DNA of 13,629 nt from Savagea sp. Its GTDB lineage: Bacteria > Bacillota > Bacilli > Bacillales_A > Planococcaceae. Position numbers and translations under genes: made by a program. Below the pieces are notes generated by a model. The model was not told where the DNA came from, ran no database searches, and saw only the letters and a list, made by a program, of their open reading frames with translations. The stretch spans positions 1-13,629 of the forward strand of contig JASLHQ010000151.1 of the NCBI GenBank assembly GCA_030152265.1, written 5' to 3'. Of the stretch, positions 13,225-13,629 are shown piece after piece. Position 1 is the stretch's first letter. Each line of letters begins with the position of its first letter.

Positions 13225-13629
13225 TCATTCATTTAAAAGATAATGATCGCGTTCTCGGATGAGACGTTTTAATACTTTCGTGCTGTACGGCATCGCCAGT
13301 TGAACGAAAGAACCGAGTCCGAATGCGATCAGTACCGTTCCGATGCCGACAGGTCCCCCGAGGAACCAACCGCCGATTGCGACGAGCACTTCCATCAGCG
13401 TTCGTGCTGTATTAATGCTCATATTTAACTTATCCATAAACAATAACATTAAACTATCGCGAGGCCCTGCCCCTAAGTTCGGAGCGATGTAAATGCCGAC
13501 ACCGATTCCCATGACGATGACACCTAAAACGAAACTCGTCAAACTTGAAGCGAATGTCGGTGTTTCCGGTAAGACAGCTAAACTAATATCGATAAACGTT
13601 CCGATGACGACCATATTGATCCACGTACC
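13225..13629 (-). CDS. YczE/YitT-like integral membrane protein, partial
   Basis: The C-terminal part of a membrane protein is present. The frame is open to the right edge, with codons for GTWIN before the first in-window Met (13614), so the true start is outside. The visible 134 residues contain about three or four hydrophobic segments. They include GVGIYIAPNLGAGPRDSLMLL and GWFLGGPVGIGTVLIAFGLGSFVQLAMP, which fit the YczE/YyaS/YitT group of small membrane proteins of unclear function. The C-terminus is short and basic (LKRLIRERDHYLLNE). The stop lies next to the bidirectional terminator. Confidence 0.82.
   Translation of the reverse strand, partial: GTWINMVVIGTFIDISLAVLPETPTFASSLTSFVLGVIVMGIGVGIYIAPNLGAGPRDSLMLLFMDKLNMSINTARTLMEVLVAIGGWFLGGPVGIGTVLIAFGLGSFVQLAMPYSTKVLKRLIRERDHYLLNE

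Noticed and set aside
1..13629. Mobile element, prophage, CRISPR or defence island
   Set aside because: No transposase, integrase, terminal repeats, spacer array or abrupt composition change is seen. The genes are conserved core genes with compact, coupled arrangement.

Overview
This window looks like ordinary core chromosome of a low-to-moderate GC Firmicute of the order Bacillales. Gene content and order suggest an Exiguobacterium-like organism, a genus guess made from memory of sequence style and not from a search. Supporting points are strong AGGAGG-type ribosome binding sites, GTG and TTG starts, the Firmicute-type coproheme decarboxylase HemQ, the octanoyl amidotransferase LipL, bacillithiol deacetylase BshB2, and a run of genes (argS, ywiB, ywhD, ywhB, ywgA, ywfO, lipL/ywfL, hemQ/ywfI, ywdK, ywdI, ung) that I remember as lying in one chromosomal sector of Bacillus subtilis. 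I see no insertion sequence, prophage, CRISPR array, tRNA or rRNA.

Layout. 1-2048 (minus): a cobalamin riboswitch with its own promoter leads into a lipoprotein binding protein (BtuF-like) and an overlapping FecCD-type permease that runs off the left edge. Together they form a vitamin B12 (or corrinoid) ABC importer whose ATPase must lie outside. 2052-4250 (minus): ywiB (DUF1934) and argS, translationally coupled, ending in a terminator that overlaps the riboswitch promoter. 4207-4458 is a gene-free stretch holding a strong minus-strand terminator and possibly a small RNA. 4459-5248: ywhD (minus) and the tautomerase ywhB (plus) diverge from a short repeat-rich promoter region; ywhB then converges on ywgA through a perfect 18-bp palindrome that is both a two-way terminator and the end of both coding regions. 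5242-7061 (minus): ywfO, an HD-domain dNTPase-like enzyme, tightly coupled to ywgA. 7091-7960 (minus): lipL with its own terminator. 8159-8998 (plus): hemQ and terminator. 9049-11396 (minus): a compact cluster of a DUF4230 membrane protein, ung, a four-cysteine mini-protein, ywdI and the DUF423 membrane protein ywdK. 11437-13223 (plus): yojF, bshB2 and an unrecognised membrane protein. 13225 to the right edge (minus): a partial YczE/YitT-like membrane protein.

How they work together. Most genes are housekeeping: tRNA charging, uracil removal from DNA, lipoyl transfer, heme synthesis, bacillithiol synthesis and corrinoid uptake. Several starts were moved from the longest open frame to codons with a proper ribosome binding site: hemQ GTG 8159, ung TTG 10716, ywgA GTG 5745, ywfO ATG 7061, ywiB ATG 4182 and ywdI ATG 9857. 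I do not see a clear previously undescribed system. The best leads are the coupled ywfO-ywgA pair (a dNTP hydrolase with a partner that resembles antitoxin-like domains in one segment), the four-cysteine protein nested in the end of ung, and a possible structured small RNA after ywhD.
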